A stretch of 64,000 bases of DNA from Sinorhizobium sp. A49 (GTDB lineage: Bacteria > Pseudomonadota > Alphaproteobacteria > Rhizobiales > Rhizobiaceae): NCBI RefSeq assembly GCF_002002725.1, contig NZ_MUNW01000083.1, positions 1-64,000 on the forward strand, read 5' to 3'. Positions 1-7,960 of the stretch are shown piece after piece. The position numbers were made by a program, and so were the translations under genes. The notes under the pieces are model-generated. The model saw only the letters and a list, made by a program, of their open reading frames with translations. It was not told where the DNA came from and ran no database searches. The first letter of the stretch is position 1. Every line of letters begins with the position of its first letter.

Positions 1-78
1 GATATCTGAAGGAAAGCCTTTTGGTGTCTTGCCGCATGCAACGGCCTCGGTTTTGGCGTCCTTAAATGACCTGATCAC
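1..78 (-). CDS. higB: HigB/RelE-type toxin, N-terminal fragment (runs off the window)
   Basis: The first 26 codons of a minus-strand gene are visible, starting at a GTG (76-78) and still open at base 1. The translation begins VIRSFKDAKTEAVACGKTPK, which closely resembles the N-terminus of HigB-type mRNA interferases of the RelE/ParE superfamily (typically M-I-x-S-F-x-D). In this family the toxin gene usually precedes its antitoxin gene, higA, which would lie outside the window. No in-frame ATG exists upstream, and the nearest ATG runs into a stop after five codons, so GTG is the only plausible start. A promoter and paired inverted repeats lie just upstream, as expected for an autoregulated toxin-antitoxin pair. 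Only the N-terminus can be judged. Confidence 0.55.
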   Translation of the reverse strand, partial: MIRSFKDAKTEAVACGKTPKGFPSDI

Positions 79-96
79 GTCTGGCTCTTCATAAGA

Positions 97-151
97 GTAT
101 CATATGGTGATACGAGTGAAAGTCAACACAAAACGTATCATCGCGCGATAC
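97..151 (-). promoter_or_regulatory. Promoter and paired GTATC/GATAC inverted repeats upstream of the HigB-type gene
   Basis: On the minus strand TTGACT (121-126) and TATGAT (99-104) are separated by 16 bases, a near-consensus sigma-70 promoter firing into the gene that starts at 78. An inverted repeat GTATCA-N5-TGATAC (97-113) covers the -10 element. A second, GTATC-N7-GATAC (135-151), lies 38 bases upstream. Paired operators of this kind suit autorepression by an antitoxin-toxin complex. The function is inferred. Confidence 0.5.
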
Positions 152-199
152 GGATTTGCAATCGCTGGCTCGTACATATTTGGAGGTCATGGAGCTCGG

Positions 200-480
200 T
201 TCAATTCCTCTCAAGGCGAGCAGTTCCGCGCCCGGCAAAGGCTTCGAGCTTCGTCGCAAGAAACAGCGCCGGCGTCAGCACCTGAATGGATAGGTCTTGT
301 GAAAGCTGATGCTTCGTCGCCGTTTCGATGCCTTTACGTACCAGCGATTGCTGAAGCCGAGGATCTTTTCGTCGTCGGGAATGAAATCGACTTTGAGAGC
401 ACCAATACGCATCCGGCATATCCTTCCGGGAGACCAAGATCGCATAATGTATCGATCGGAACACGGGGCCGAGCATAAGT
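200..480 (-). pseudogene. Frameshifted remnant of an AbiEii-type nucleotidyltransferase family gene
   Basis: Two minus-strand reading frames together give the hallmarks of a rhizobial nucleotidyltransferase-fold (AbiEii/AbiGii-like) hypothetical family. One frame, reading down from about 433, contains IGALKVDFIPDDEKILGFSN followed by RWY. After a frame change near 310 the other frame gives LTPALFLATKLEAFAGRG, ending near 225. In intact relatives these blocks are continuous and are followed by a conserved Ser-His-Asp segment that is absent here. No convincing start codon is left. I conclude that it is a decayed fragment. The family call rests on motif memory, so confidence is moderate. Confidence 0.5.
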
Positions 481-706
481 GCTGACTGCCGATTGTGAAG
501 CTAATTTGGAGAAATCATTGCGGTTACTTCGTTGTATTAGCCGGCACCTTTGGGCAAGTTATCACCGACTCGGCCGACCGATTCCCGCGCGAAGGACTGA
601 CTGTTTGATGATGAAGGGGAGAACTCGACCCGTCTGGGTTGCGCACTACGTTTGACCTAAAATCCGGTGGGCCTGTCCCCCCGCGAAGCGAAAGTCCTTT
701 CCGAAA

Positions 707-1639
707 ATGATGAAATCCAGCCTCGAACACCTGCCTGATGCCAAGAGGCGGGAACTCGCGCGTGCGGTCGAAATCCTGCGTGAGGAGTTCGCGGATGCCC
801 TGGCGGGAGGCGAGGCAGACTTCAAGAAGAAAGGCCGGATCCTCAAGGTGATCCTGTTTGGCTCCTATGCACGTGGAGATTGGGTGGATGAAGAGCACAT
901 TGGCAAGGGCTATCGCTCCGATTATGACCTGCTGGTGATCGTCAACAATCGAAAGCTGACGGATTTCACCGCATACTGGAACAACGCTGCTGACCGGCTT
1001 CTGAACGACCGCATCCTGAAGGGCATGCAGGTGTCCTTCATCGTGCATTCTCGCCGTGAGGTGAACGAGGAGCTCAGGCGCGGAAAGGACTTCTTCTGCG
1101 ACATTCGCGAGCAAGGCATTGTGCTTTACGAGCTCGATAACGAGCTGCTGGTGGAACCGAGGCCGATCAATCTTGAACAGCAGTTCAAGATCGCGCGCGA
1201 ACATTACGAAAGCCGACTTCCGCATGCCATAGGCTTCCTCAAGGTAGCGCGGTTTTGCATATCCGAAGGCGACGCCGCCCTCGCTGCGTTCCAGCTCCAT
1301 CAAGCGATCGAGCACGCCTACTCAACCGTGCTTCTTGTTCTAAAGAATTATGGTCCACCAACCCACAACCTGCGTTCCCTGCGCGGGTTTGCCGAAGATC
1401 TGGACCGTCGACTCGCCGACGCTTGGCCACAAGACCGCCAGCGCTACTCGGCCTGGTTCAATACAATCAATGAGGCCTATGTGAAGGCGCGGTATTCCAA
1501 GCATTACCAGATAAGCGAAGAAGCGCTTTCCTTCCTGATCGAGCGTACGCAGGTTCTTCACGCACTGGTAAAAACGGTGTGCGAAAACCATCTGATCACT
1601 CTGGCTGGCGAAATCGCCGAGCAAAAGTCAAGGCGATGA
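707..1639 (+). CDS. Nucleotidyltransferase-HEPN fusion protein (MNT-HEPN)
   Basis: This 310-residue protein has an N-terminal minimal nucleotidyltransferase domain: Gly52-Ser53 in the GSYARGD motif, with the acidic pair Asp72/Asp74 in SDYDLL. A C-terminal HEPN domain spans roughly residues 157-295, including the helix FQLHQAIEHAYSTVLLVL and the ARYSKHY segment typical of the PF05168 family. MNT and HEPN are often separate adjacent antitoxin and toxin genes, in which MNT AMPylates and silences the HEPN RNase. Here both lie in one chain, as in KNTase-HEPN fusions. A classical RX4-6H motif is not clear (R-x3-H is seen), so RNase activity is unproven. The ATG-ATG start has only a weak ribosome site. 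The gene stands alone, next to other toxin-antitoxin-like debris. Confidence 0.8.
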   Translation: MMKSSLEHLPDAKRRELARAVEILREEFADALAGGEADFKKKGRILKVILFGSYARGDWVDEEHIGKGYRSDYDLLVIVNNRKLTDFTAYWNNAADRLLNDRILKGMQVSFIVHSRREVNEELRRGKDFFCDIREQGIVLYELDNELLVEPRPINLEQQFKIAREHYESRLPHAIGFLKVARFCISEGDAALAAFQLHQAIEHAYSTVLLVLKNYGPPTHNLRSLRGFAEDLDRRLADAWPQDRQRYSAWFNTINEAYVKARYSKHYQISEEALSFLIERTQVLHALVKTVCENHLITLAGEIAEQKSRR

Positions 1640-2073
1640 TCCGGTGTCGGCCTTTGGGGCTGCGAGCAGACGTGCAGCTTTTGACATGAAGGGGCGGCCG
1701 TAAGCGGCCAAGCCGGCCGTGGACGTGCCCTCGACGAAAGGGCTATGCCCCGGGTTCGTGGGAAACGTCTCTGATATTTTTTCCTCCCGGACCAATGACA
1801 TGTCTCTCAGCCATAATGGCAAGAATCCGCGCTCGAGCAACTGTGGCTGTCGCCAAAAGGGAGATAATTCATCGCTTCGGCGTGGCGTTCGTTTGCGGAT
1901 GCATGCACATGAGCCGAAAGTATGGTCTCGCTGATTACGCCCGCCAGGTGCGTGTCGAGCCGTGAATTCCACGCCCATACTGTCGGAGCGCCGAACTGGC
2001 CGCAATCCACGACCATGTCGCGTCTTTAGCTCGCAGCAGCTATAGGTTCACGTGGTCGAGTGGCCCGGGACCG
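1640..2073. other. Intergenic stretch without a recognisable gene
   Basis: About 430 bases separate the MNT-HEPN gene from the convergent small membrane protein gene. A 125-codon minus frame (stop at 1628) and a 71-codon plus frame (1719-1934) run through it, but neither product shows a recognisable motif, a membrane segment or a good ribosome site. No tRNA-like fold, IS terminal repeat or phage attachment pattern was seen. It may be decayed DNA like the remnant further left. Confidence 0.5.
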
Positions 2074-2289
2074 CTAGCCCGTGGTGATCAGGATCAGCAG
2101 AACGAAGACCACCAGCACCATGGCGAGCGCGGGTATGATGATGGCGGGGTAACCGAAGGTGACGATCGCCAGCAGCCAGATCAGCACGCAGTTGACGAGG
2201 AACAGCACCTTGGCGGTGCCGGAGCCCCGCACCGCTTCCTTGAGCATCCAGCCGAACACCGGCACGTGATAAACCATTTTTGCAATCAT
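2074..2289 (-). CDS. Small hydrophobic membrane protein
   Basis: This is a 71-residue protein. After a short amphipathic N-terminus (MIAKMVYHVPVFGWMLKEAV) it is almost wholly hydrophobic, with two membrane segments at roughly residues 27-45 and 48-70. I chose the ATG at 2287-2289 because an AGAAAGG-like ribosome site precedes it. The longer frame upstream overlaps the neighbouring regulator and reads like a shadow. It lies just downstream of the Crp/Fnr-family gene on the same strand and may be co-transcribed with it. No function can be assigned. Confidence 0.65.
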   Translation of the reverse strand: MIAKMVYHVPVFGWMLKEAVRGSGTAKVLFLVNCVLIWLLAIVTFGYPAIIIPALAMVLVVFVLLILITTG

Positions 2290-2365
2290 TGTTTTCAAGC
2301 CTTTCTTCCGGGTGGACCCTGAGCCCACCATGATCTGTTGGGTTGGCTGGCCCTGTGCGGAGAGA

Positions 2366-3052
2366 TCAGCCCCTGCGCGCAAGGCCAGCCAGCGCCCGCA
2401 ATTGCTGTTCGTCGAGGATGCGCACCGTCTTGGGGTGGTTGAAGTCAATCAGGCCGTCACGCTTGAAACGGTTGAGACAGCGGCTGACGGTCTCGACCGT
2501 CAGGCCCAGCCAATCGGCAAGATCGGCGCGCGAGAGATAGAGATTGAAGCTGAACAGGTTCCGGCCGGCGGCCCTGCCGCGCCATGCGAATTGATCCGCG
2601 AGATCGATGAGCGCCGTTGCGACCTTTTCCGTCGCGGTCTTGCGGCCGAGCAGGGTTGCGTGTGCCTGCATCCGGTGTAGCGTCGCCTTCAGTTCGGCGG
2701 CGACATCTGGCCCCTGGTCGCCGTCGTCGACCTGGCCGCTGGCGAGCGTCTCGATGCGCGCGAAGGTCAGCGTCTCGGCAGTCGCGATGTTGCGGCCGTC
2801 ATGGGTGAAGCCGAACAGGCGCCCAGGGCCAATCACGTCGGTGATCTGGCGGCGTCCGTCGTCGAGTAGTTGCGACAGCGCGACACAGCCGTCGACGACC
2901 CGGTAAAGATGGCGGTTTCGCCCGCCCTGGAACAGCAATGTCGCGTGTTCGCCGACCAGACGCTGGCGGTTGGGGGAGAGTTTTGCCGTCGAGAAGGCGG
3001 CGGAAAGTGGGGGCGGAAGCGTTGTTTCCGCAAAGGTGATGGTATCGGGCAT
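2366..3052 (-). CDS. Crp/Fnr-family transcriptional regulator, FixK/NnrR-like
   Basis: The protein has 228 residues, with a cyclic-nucleotide-binding-like fold (about 25-115), a dimerisation helix (about 117-155) and a C-terminal winged helix. The recognition helix TVETVSRCLNRF carries Glu187, Ser190 and Arg191, the E-x2-S-R signature of FNR proteins that bind TTGA-N6-TCAA sites. The N-terminal cysteine cluster that holds the oxygen-sensing 4Fe-4S centre in FNR is absent; only Cys56 and Cys192 are present. It therefore belongs with FixK, NnrR or DNR types that sense another signal or are controlled at transcription. A candidate site of the right form lies upstream of the next gene at 3605-3618. 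No strong ribosome site is seen before the ATG. Confidence 0.88.
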   Translation of the reverse strand: MPDTITFAETTLPPPLSAAFSTAKLSPNRQRLVGEHATLLFQGGRNRHLYRVVDGCVALSQLLDDGRRQITDVIGPGRLFGFTHDGRNIATAETLTFARIETLASGQVDDGDQGPDVAAELKATLHRMQAHATLLGRKTATEKVATALIDLADQFAWRGRAAGRNLFSFNLYLSRADLADWLGLTVETVSRCLNRFKRDGLIDFNHPKTVRILDEQQLRALAGLARRG

Positions 3053-3144
3053 GGGTGGGCGATCCGTATTGCGATCTCGTCGGGATCGTCGCTATGCGAC
3101 GCGCCGCAGATCAGGCATCAGCGTTCCGTCACGATCGACCGTGA

Positions 3145-3552
3145 CTAGCGGCTCAGGCGTTTGGATTTTGACGTGGGTGGCCCGCGCGGGCTCGCATTGG
3201 GTGGAAGCTGCGATCGGGCGGATGCGACCGGCTGTGCCGGTGGCAGGGCCTTTTTGGTCTTGCGAACGATCGTGTCCGTGGCGTTGGTCGGTGCGGGCAG
3301 GAGGGCCCAGAAGATACGACAGGCACCGCAGAAGTGGCTGTGGGAGAGTTGCTTGCCGCTACCGTCGTCGCCGGATGCGGGCAGGCAGAGGTCGGGCAGG
3401 GACCCGTCGGGGAGCACGAACTGCGCGCGCTCTGCAGGCGACAAAGCCGCGGCGGCTGCGGGCGCCTGGTGCGCGAAGCCGAGAAGCAGCACGGCCAATG
3501 CGCAAAACATGCGCATGGCCTGCTGCATTCTGATCTTCGTGCGAGGCTTCAT
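3145..3552 (-). CDS. Secreted DUF2946-like protein with a His/Cys cluster
   Basis: This 135-residue protein has an N-terminal signal peptide (about residues 1-36, hydrophobic core MFCALAVLLLGFAHQAPAAA). It also has a compact His/Cys motif, HSHFCGAC (His71, His73, Cys75, Cys78), plus Cys56, and a Pro/Ser-rich basic tail. The layout resembles DUF2946-type periplasmic proteins, often found beside copper or respiratory functions. Metal binding is plausible but not shown. It lies upstream of the Crp/Fnr gene on the same strand. An FNR-like palindrome about 50 bases before its start suggests control by that regulator or by FixK. The family call is tentative. Confidence 0.55.
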   Translation of the reverse strand: MKPRTKIRMQQAMRMFCALAVLLLGFAHQAPAAAAALSPAERAQFVLPDGSLPDLCLPASGDDGSGKQLSHSHFCGACRIFWALLPAPTNATDTIVRKTKKALPPAQPVASARSQLPPNASPRGPPTSKSKRLSR

Positions 3553-3604
3553 TCTCTCTGCCTATCCCTATGCCGATCTGTTGGCTCAGGGATAGGCGAT
3601 GGTA

Positions 3605-3618
3605 TTGACAAAGCTCAA
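3605..3618. promoter_or_regulatory. FNR/FixK-like box
   Basis: TTGACAAAGCTCAA has the TTGA-N6-TCAA form recognised by E-x2-S-R type Crp/Fnr regulators. It lies about 53 bases upstream of the minus-strand secreted protein gene (start 3552) and is followed by another Fnr-family gene in the same direction. The outer bases match but the fifth position of each half-site deviates from TTGAT. Confidence 0.4.
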
Positions 3619-3660
3619 TGTGGCAAACCGCGCAGGGGCAGAATGCCGCATGCCGTTGGA

Positions 3661-5169
3661 TCAGTCTTCCTCGACAAAGACCTGCTCGCGCTTGGCCTTG
3701 ACGCTCGGCAGGAACACCACCACCAGCACCATGGCTGCGATGAAAAGCAGGGTCGCGCTGATCGGGCGGGTGACGAAGGTGGTCGGGTCGCCGCGCGACA
3801 GGATCATCGCCCGCCGCAGGTTTTCTTCAAGCAGCGGACCGAGGACGAAGCCGAGCAGGAGCGGGGCCGGTTCGCAGCGCAGCTTCAACAAGAGATAGCC
3901 GACGAGGCCGAAGAAGGCGACGGCATAGAGATCGTAGACGTTGGAGTTGACGCTGTAGACGCCGATCGAGCAGAACGCCATGATGATCGGGAAGAGTACG
4001 TAGTACGGTATCTTCAACAGCCGCACCCACAGCCCGATCAGGGGCAGATTCAAGACCACCAGCATCAGATTGCCGATCCACATCGAGGCAATGATGCCCC
4101 AGAACAGCGCCGGCTGTTCGGACGCGACGTTCGGGCCGGGCACGATGCCTTGGATGATCATCGCGCCGATCATCAGCGCCATGACCGGGTTTGCGGGAAT
4201 GCCGAGTGTCAACAGCGGGATGAAGGAGGTCTGGGCACCGGCATTGTTGGCACTTTCCGGGCCGGCCACACCGGCGATGGCGCCGTGACCGAATTCTTCC
4301 GGCCGATCTGAGACGCGTTTCTCGACGGTATAGGAGGCGAAGGCCGCAAGGATGGCGCCGCCGCCGGGCAGGATGCCAAGCGCCGAGCCGATCGCCGTGC
4401 CGCGCAGGACGGGGCCGACCATGCGCTTGAAGTCGTCGCGCGTCGGCATCAGGTCGGTGACCTTGGCCATCAGCACTTCGCGCGTGCGTTCGTTCTCAAG
4501 ATTGCGCAGGATTTCGGCGATACCGAAGACGCCGACCGCGAGGGCAACGAAATTCAAGCCGTCCGAATACTCGCGGATCCCCAGCGTGAAGCGCGGCGTG
4601 CCGGTGTAGATGTCGGTGCCAACGAGGCCGAGCAACAGCCCGAGCGCTACCATTGCCAAAGCCTTGACGATCGAGCCGTGCGCCAGCGCGATCGAGGACA
4701 CCAGGCCGACGATCATCAGCGAGAAATACTCAGCCGCGCCGAACTTAAGTGCAATGATGGTCAGGGGCGGGGCGAAGACGGCGACGAGGAATGTCGAGAC
4801 CGTGCCGGCAAAGAACGAGCCGAGCGCGGCGATCGCGAGTGCTGCACCGGCGCGGCCTTTGCGGGCCATCTGGTAGCCGTCAATCGCGGTGACGGCTGAC
4901 GAGGATTCGCCCGGCATGTTGATGAGGATGGCCGTGGTCGAGCCGCCATACTGCGCGCCGTAATAGATGCCGGCGAGCATGATCAGCGAGGAGACCGGCT
5001 CCAGCTGAAAGGTGATCGGCAACAGCATGGCGATGGTTGCCGTCGCGCCGATGCCGGGAAGCACGCCGATCAGCGTCCCGAGCAGAACGCCGATCAGACA
5101 GAAGAACAGGTTTTCCGGCGAGGCGGCCGTGGCGAAACCGAGGGCGAGATTGCTGAAGAGTTCCATCAT
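3661..5169 (-). CDS. tctA: Tripartite tricarboxylate transporter, large permease subunit TctA
   Basis: This 502-residue integral membrane protein of the TctA family has about twelve predicted helices. Family hallmarks are visible: the N-terminal GVLPGIGATATIAMLLPITF, the GESSSAVTAIDGYQMARKG loop and PGGGAILAAF in the second half. With TctB and the periplasmic protein TctC it forms a secondary, ion-driven importer for citrate or other carboxylates. The ATG-ATG start is preceded by AGGAGACGG. The gene follows tctB by 7 bases in the order tctC-tctB-tctA. No TctDE two-component system is next to it, so the substrate is open. Confidence 0.95.
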   Translation of the reverse strand: MMELFSNLALGFATAASPENLFFCLIGVLLGTLIGVLPGIGATATIAMLLPITFQLEPVSSLIMLAGIYYGAQYGGSTTAILINMPGESSSAVTAIDGYQMARKGRAGAALAIAALGSFFAGTVSTFLVAVFAPPLTIIALKFGAAEYFSLMIVGLVSSIALAHGSIVKALAMVALGLLLGLVGTDIYTGTPRFTLGIREYSDGLNFVALAVGVFGIAEILRNLENERTREVLMAKVTDLMPTRDDFKRMVGPVLRGTAIGSALGILPGGGAILAAFASYTVEKRVSDRPEEFGHGAIAGVAGPESANNAGAQTSFIPLLTLGIPANPVMALMIGAMIIQGIVPGPNVASEQPALFWGIIASMWIGNLMLVVLNLPLIGLWVRLLKIPYYVLFPIIMAFCSIGVYSVNSNVYDLYAVAFFGLVGYLLLKLRCEPAPLLLGFVLGPLLEENLRRAMILSRGDPTTFVTRPISATLLFIAAMVLVVVFLPSVKAKREQVFVEED

Positions 5170-5176
5170 CCGTCTC

Positions 5177-5638
5177 CTAGAACTGGGTCCAGGGGCCGAA
5201 GCGCTGGAAGGGTAGGCCGAGGCCGTAGCTGAAGACTGCGACCGAGAAGGCCGTCAGCGCCAGCGACAGCGCGATGGCGGTCAACGGCTTCATCCGGCCG
5301 GAGGCAAAGCAGGCAATGAGTGCCGTGAAAAACAGCGACGGGACGAAGCCGAGCCCGCGCACGGTCAGGCCGAAGAAGACCGGTGCCGGCAGGATGAAGA
5401 GCATGCCGCGCACGGCGATGGGGCCAATCGGCTCTCCCTGGACCCGGGTCGACTGCACGAGGACGACGATACCGAGCAGTGTCAGAATGACAGCCAGAAC
5501 CAGCGGAAAATAGCCCGGTCCCATGCGGAACGCAGTGCCGAGTTCGAGGTTGAAGGCCTGCCAGGCGAAGAACAGCCCGACGGCCGTGAGAATGCCGCCA
5601 CAAAGCGCATTGGTGCTGTCGAAGGAGATTGATTTCAT
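5177..5638 (-). CDS. tctB: Tripartite tricarboxylate transporter, small permease subunit TctB
   Basis: This 153-residue protein has four predicted membrane helices, matching the small TctB subunit. The FRMGPGYFPLVLAVIL segment after the first helix is typical of the family. It pairs with TctA in the inner membrane. Translation starts at the ATG at 5636-5638 behind a GGGGA ribosome site. The gene sits between tctC (236 bases upstream, with a hairpin between) and tctA (7 bases downstream), so tctBA is probably a translationally coupled pair. Confidence 0.93.
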   Translation of the reverse strand: MKSISFDSTNALCGGILTAVGLFFAWQAFNLELGTAFRMGPGYFPLVLAVILTLLGIVVLVQSTRVQGEPIGPIAVRGMLFILPAPVFFGLTVRGLGFVPSLFFTALIACFASGRMKPLTAIALSLALTAFSVAVFSYGLGLPFQRFGPWTQF

Positions 5639-5820
5639 CGTGTCCCCATTTGGTTACCGGAGCCGGTCGTCGAGCGGAAAGAGCCGCAACCAAAATCCGA
5701 ACTGCCTGTTGTCAGCGGCGCGGCGGTGCCTGGAGGGCGCTTTGCGGACGTCCAACGTAGAAGGCCATCGGATGAATGCCGTTTCGTCCGAGCCGGATGC
5801 TATGCCTGAAGCGGCAAAGG

Positions 5821-5860
5821 CCGCCACGATCGAGGCACGTCGGCCGAAGGATCGTGGCGG
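5821..5860 (-). terminator. Hairpin between tctC and tctB
   Basis: CCGCCACGATC (5821-5831) and GATCGTGGCGG (5850-5860) form a perfect 11-bp stem with an 18-base loop, starting 14 bases after the tctC stop. There is no U-tract, so it is more likely an mRNA-stabilising or partially terminating structure that lets the binding-protein message accumulate over tctBA. Confidence 0.45.
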
Positions 5861-5874
5861 GCAGCGGTCTTAAA

Positions 5875-6852
5875 TCAGTCGGCGTACTGGCCGGCGGCTT
5901 CGATCACCGGCTTCCAGCGGGTGATTTCGCTTTCAAGCTTCGCCTTCAGCGCTGCCGGGGTGGCATCGGCTTCGCTCGACGGTATCGTGCCGAGTTCGCC
6001 GAAGCGGGCAACGACGTTCGGGTCCTTCAGCGCCACCTGCAGCGACTTCGACAGGCGTTCGGTCACTTCGGCCGGCGTGCCCTTCGGCGTGTAAACGCCA
6101 TGCCAGATGCCGACCTGCAGGCCGGAAAGGCCGCCTTCCGTCGTCGTCGGCAGGTCCGGGAAGACCTTGAGACGCTCGGGCGAGGTCACGGCATAGGCCT
6201 TGATGGTGCCGCCCTGGATCTGCTTGGTGGTGTTGGTGGTCTGGTCGCACATGATGTCGACCTGGCCGCCGAGCAGATCGGTCATTGCCGGGCCGGTGCC
6301 CTTGTAGGGAACGGTCGTCAGCGGCGTTTCGATGGCGCTCATGAACATCATGCCGCAAAGGTGAGAGGCAGCACCGATGCCGGCATTGGCAACGGTAACC
6401 GTGTCCTTGTTGGCCTTGGCGTATTCGACGAGGCTCTTGAGATCGGTCGGCTCGAGATCCTTGCGCGCGACGATCGTCATCGGCACTTCGGTGACGAGAC
6501 CGACATATTCGAAGGCGTTCAGGGTGTCATAGGCGAGCTTGCGGTAAAGCGTGGCGCTGGTCGCCATGCCGATATGGTGGAGCAGAACGGTGTAGCCATC
6601 CGGATCGGCCTGGGCAACGCGACCGGCGCCCAAGGTGCCGCCGGCGCCACCGACGTTTTCGACGATGATCTGCTGGCCGAGATCCTTCGACATGGATTCC
6701 GCGACGAGGCGCGCGACAGTATCCGTCGGGCCACCGGCCGAGAACGGAACGACCATGGTGATCGAGCGCTCGGGATAGGTCTGCGCATTGGCGGAAGCGG
6801 CAAACAGCGACAGGGCGGCAACGGCGCCGAGAAGCGCATTCAGGGTTTTCAT
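5875..6852 (-). CDS. tctC: Tripartite tricarboxylate transporter substrate-binding protein TctC
   Basis: This 325-residue periplasmic binding protein has a clear signal peptide (MKTLNALLGAVAALSLFAAS, cleaved near ANA-QT). The mature start YPERSITMVVPFSAGGPTDT is the Bug/TctC family hallmark, and VENVGGAGGTLGA is the usual second motif. I chose the ATG at 6850-6852 because a GGGAGGAAAAG ribosome site precedes it; the longer open frame upstream is not supported. It delivers a carboxylate substrate to TctAB. It is the first gene of the set, and its own regulator is not visible nearby. Confidence 0.93.
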   Translation of the reverse strand: MKTLNALLGAVAALSLFAASANAQTYPERSITMVVPFSAGGPTDTVARLVAESMSKDLGQQIIVENVGGAGGTLGAGRVAQADPDGYTVLLHHIGMATSATLYRKLAYDTLNAFEYVGLVTEVPMTIVARKDLEPTDLKSLVEYAKANKDTVTVANAGIGAASHLCGMMFMSAIETPLTTVPYKGTGPAMTDLLGGQVDIMCDQTTNTTKQIQGGTIKAYAVTSPERLKVFPDLPTTTEGGLSGLQVGIWHGVYTPKGTPAEVTERLSKSLQVALKDPNVVARFGELGTIPSSEADATPAALKAKLESEITRWKPVIEAAGQYAD

Positions 6853-7107
6853 CTTTTCCTCCCGGATGAAATATCGACCAGCCGGCAAGGCTCCTCCCAT
6901 GCCGATTCTGGTTGACCCATTTGCGGGCGTAATTCTAGCACAGACAACGGCTTTGCTGTGCGCCTTCGCGCATTTCTGCCGCCGGTTGTCGGAGTTTGGG
7001 TAGAATTGGAAACAACAGGCTCGTTCAGTGGGTGGATTTCCACCCATTGTGGGCCGGGCGGTTCGACGGGACATTGCGGCGCCGCCTCCGGCCGGACAAG
7101 CGGGCCT

Positions 7108-7851
7108 CTATTGTTGTCCGGTACGGTGCCTCAAATACCGCACTTCGTCCGTTGTCAGCGGGCGGGTGGCGCCCTTGGCAAGCGCCCCAAGCACGATGTC
7201 GCCGATCGAGACGCGCACGAGCCGCAAGACCTCGAAACCGAGGACATCGAGCATGCGCCGGATCTGACGGTTGCGGCCTTCGTTCAGCTCCACCTCGATC
7301 CAGCTGTTCTTTTCGCCGCCTCTCAAGTGTTCGGCACGCGCGGCGCGCAGATGCTCGCCACCCTCGTCAACGCCATCGACCATCGCCCTGAGCTTGGCGT
7401 TGTCGATCTCGCCCGAGATTTGCACGTGATAGACCTTGCCGAGATGGGTTTCCGGGTCGAGCAGGCGCTGGGCAAGCACGGTATCGTTGGTGAAAAGCAG
7501 CAGGCCCTCGCTTGCCTTGTCCAGCCGGCCGACCGGCGAAAGGAACTGCGCATCGTGATCGCTCAGGCAATCGAAGACCGTCGGGCGTCCCTCCGGGTCG
7601 TGACGGGTCGTCACCAGCCCGCGTGGCTTATTGAGCATCAGGTAGATCTTGTCTTCCGCCTGAACGGCCTTGCCATCGACGGCGACGCGGTCCTTTTCGA
7701 TATCGACCCATTGGGCGAGATCCGTTGTCCTGCGGCCACCGATGCTGACGCGACCCTCGAGCACCAGCTTTTCCGCCTGCGTCCGCGAGCAGTAGCCGAG
7801 CTTGGAAAGGGCGCGGGCGATGGTGACGCGCTTGCCGACATCGCCGGTCAT
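7108..7851 (-). CDS. rRNA pseudouridine synthase of the RsuA/RluB/RluE family
   Basis: This 247-residue protein has an N-terminal S4 RNA-binding domain (about residues 8-60, RVTIARALSKLGYCSRTQAE) and a pseudouridine synthase domain. The catalytic Asp111 lies in GRLDKASEGLLLF, and the C-terminal NEGRNRQIRRMLDVLGFEV motif is typical. It isomerises a uridine in ribosomal RNA; RluB (23S), RluE or RsuA (16S) specificity cannot be decided from sequence inspection. The start is set at the ATG at 7849-7851. A longer in-frame extension to 7995 has no homology and overlaps the region behind the D-aminopeptidase gene. Confidence 0.92.
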   Translation of the reverse strand: MTGDVGKRVTIARALSKLGYCSRTQAEKLVLEGRVSIGGRRTTDLAQWVDIEKDRVAVDGKAVQAEDKIYLMLNKPRGLVTTRHDPEGRPTVFDCLSDHDAQFLSPVGRLDKASEGLLLFTNDTVLAQRLLDPETHLGKVYHVQISGEIDNAKLRAMVDGVDEGGEHLRAARAEHLRGGEKNSWIEVELNEGRNRQIRRMLDVLGFEVLRLVRVSIGDIVLGALAKGATRPLTTDEVRYLRHRTGQQ

Positions 7852-7960
7852 GCGGCCACCGCCTTCGCTTCGTGCTGATATCGGCCGCTTCTGCCGCACT
7901 TCGGGTCGTCTCCGTCCATCTCTGCTGCCGACGCGTCTCGTCACGCCTCGGAACTGTGGT

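Noticed and set aside
104-478. 124-codon plus-strand frame as a gene
   Set aside because: It is antisense to the recognisable remnant blocks on the minus strand and runs through the HigB-type operator region.
1628-2005. 125-codon minus-strand frame as a gene
   Set aside because: No recognisable motif, no convincing ribosome site, overlap with the end of the MNT-HEPN gene; composition is as expected for a chance frame in GC-rich DNA.
3661-4311. Long plus-strand frames opposite the tct genes
   Set aside because: They have the charged, His/Gln/Arg-rich composition of antisense shadows of membrane protein genes and no homology.
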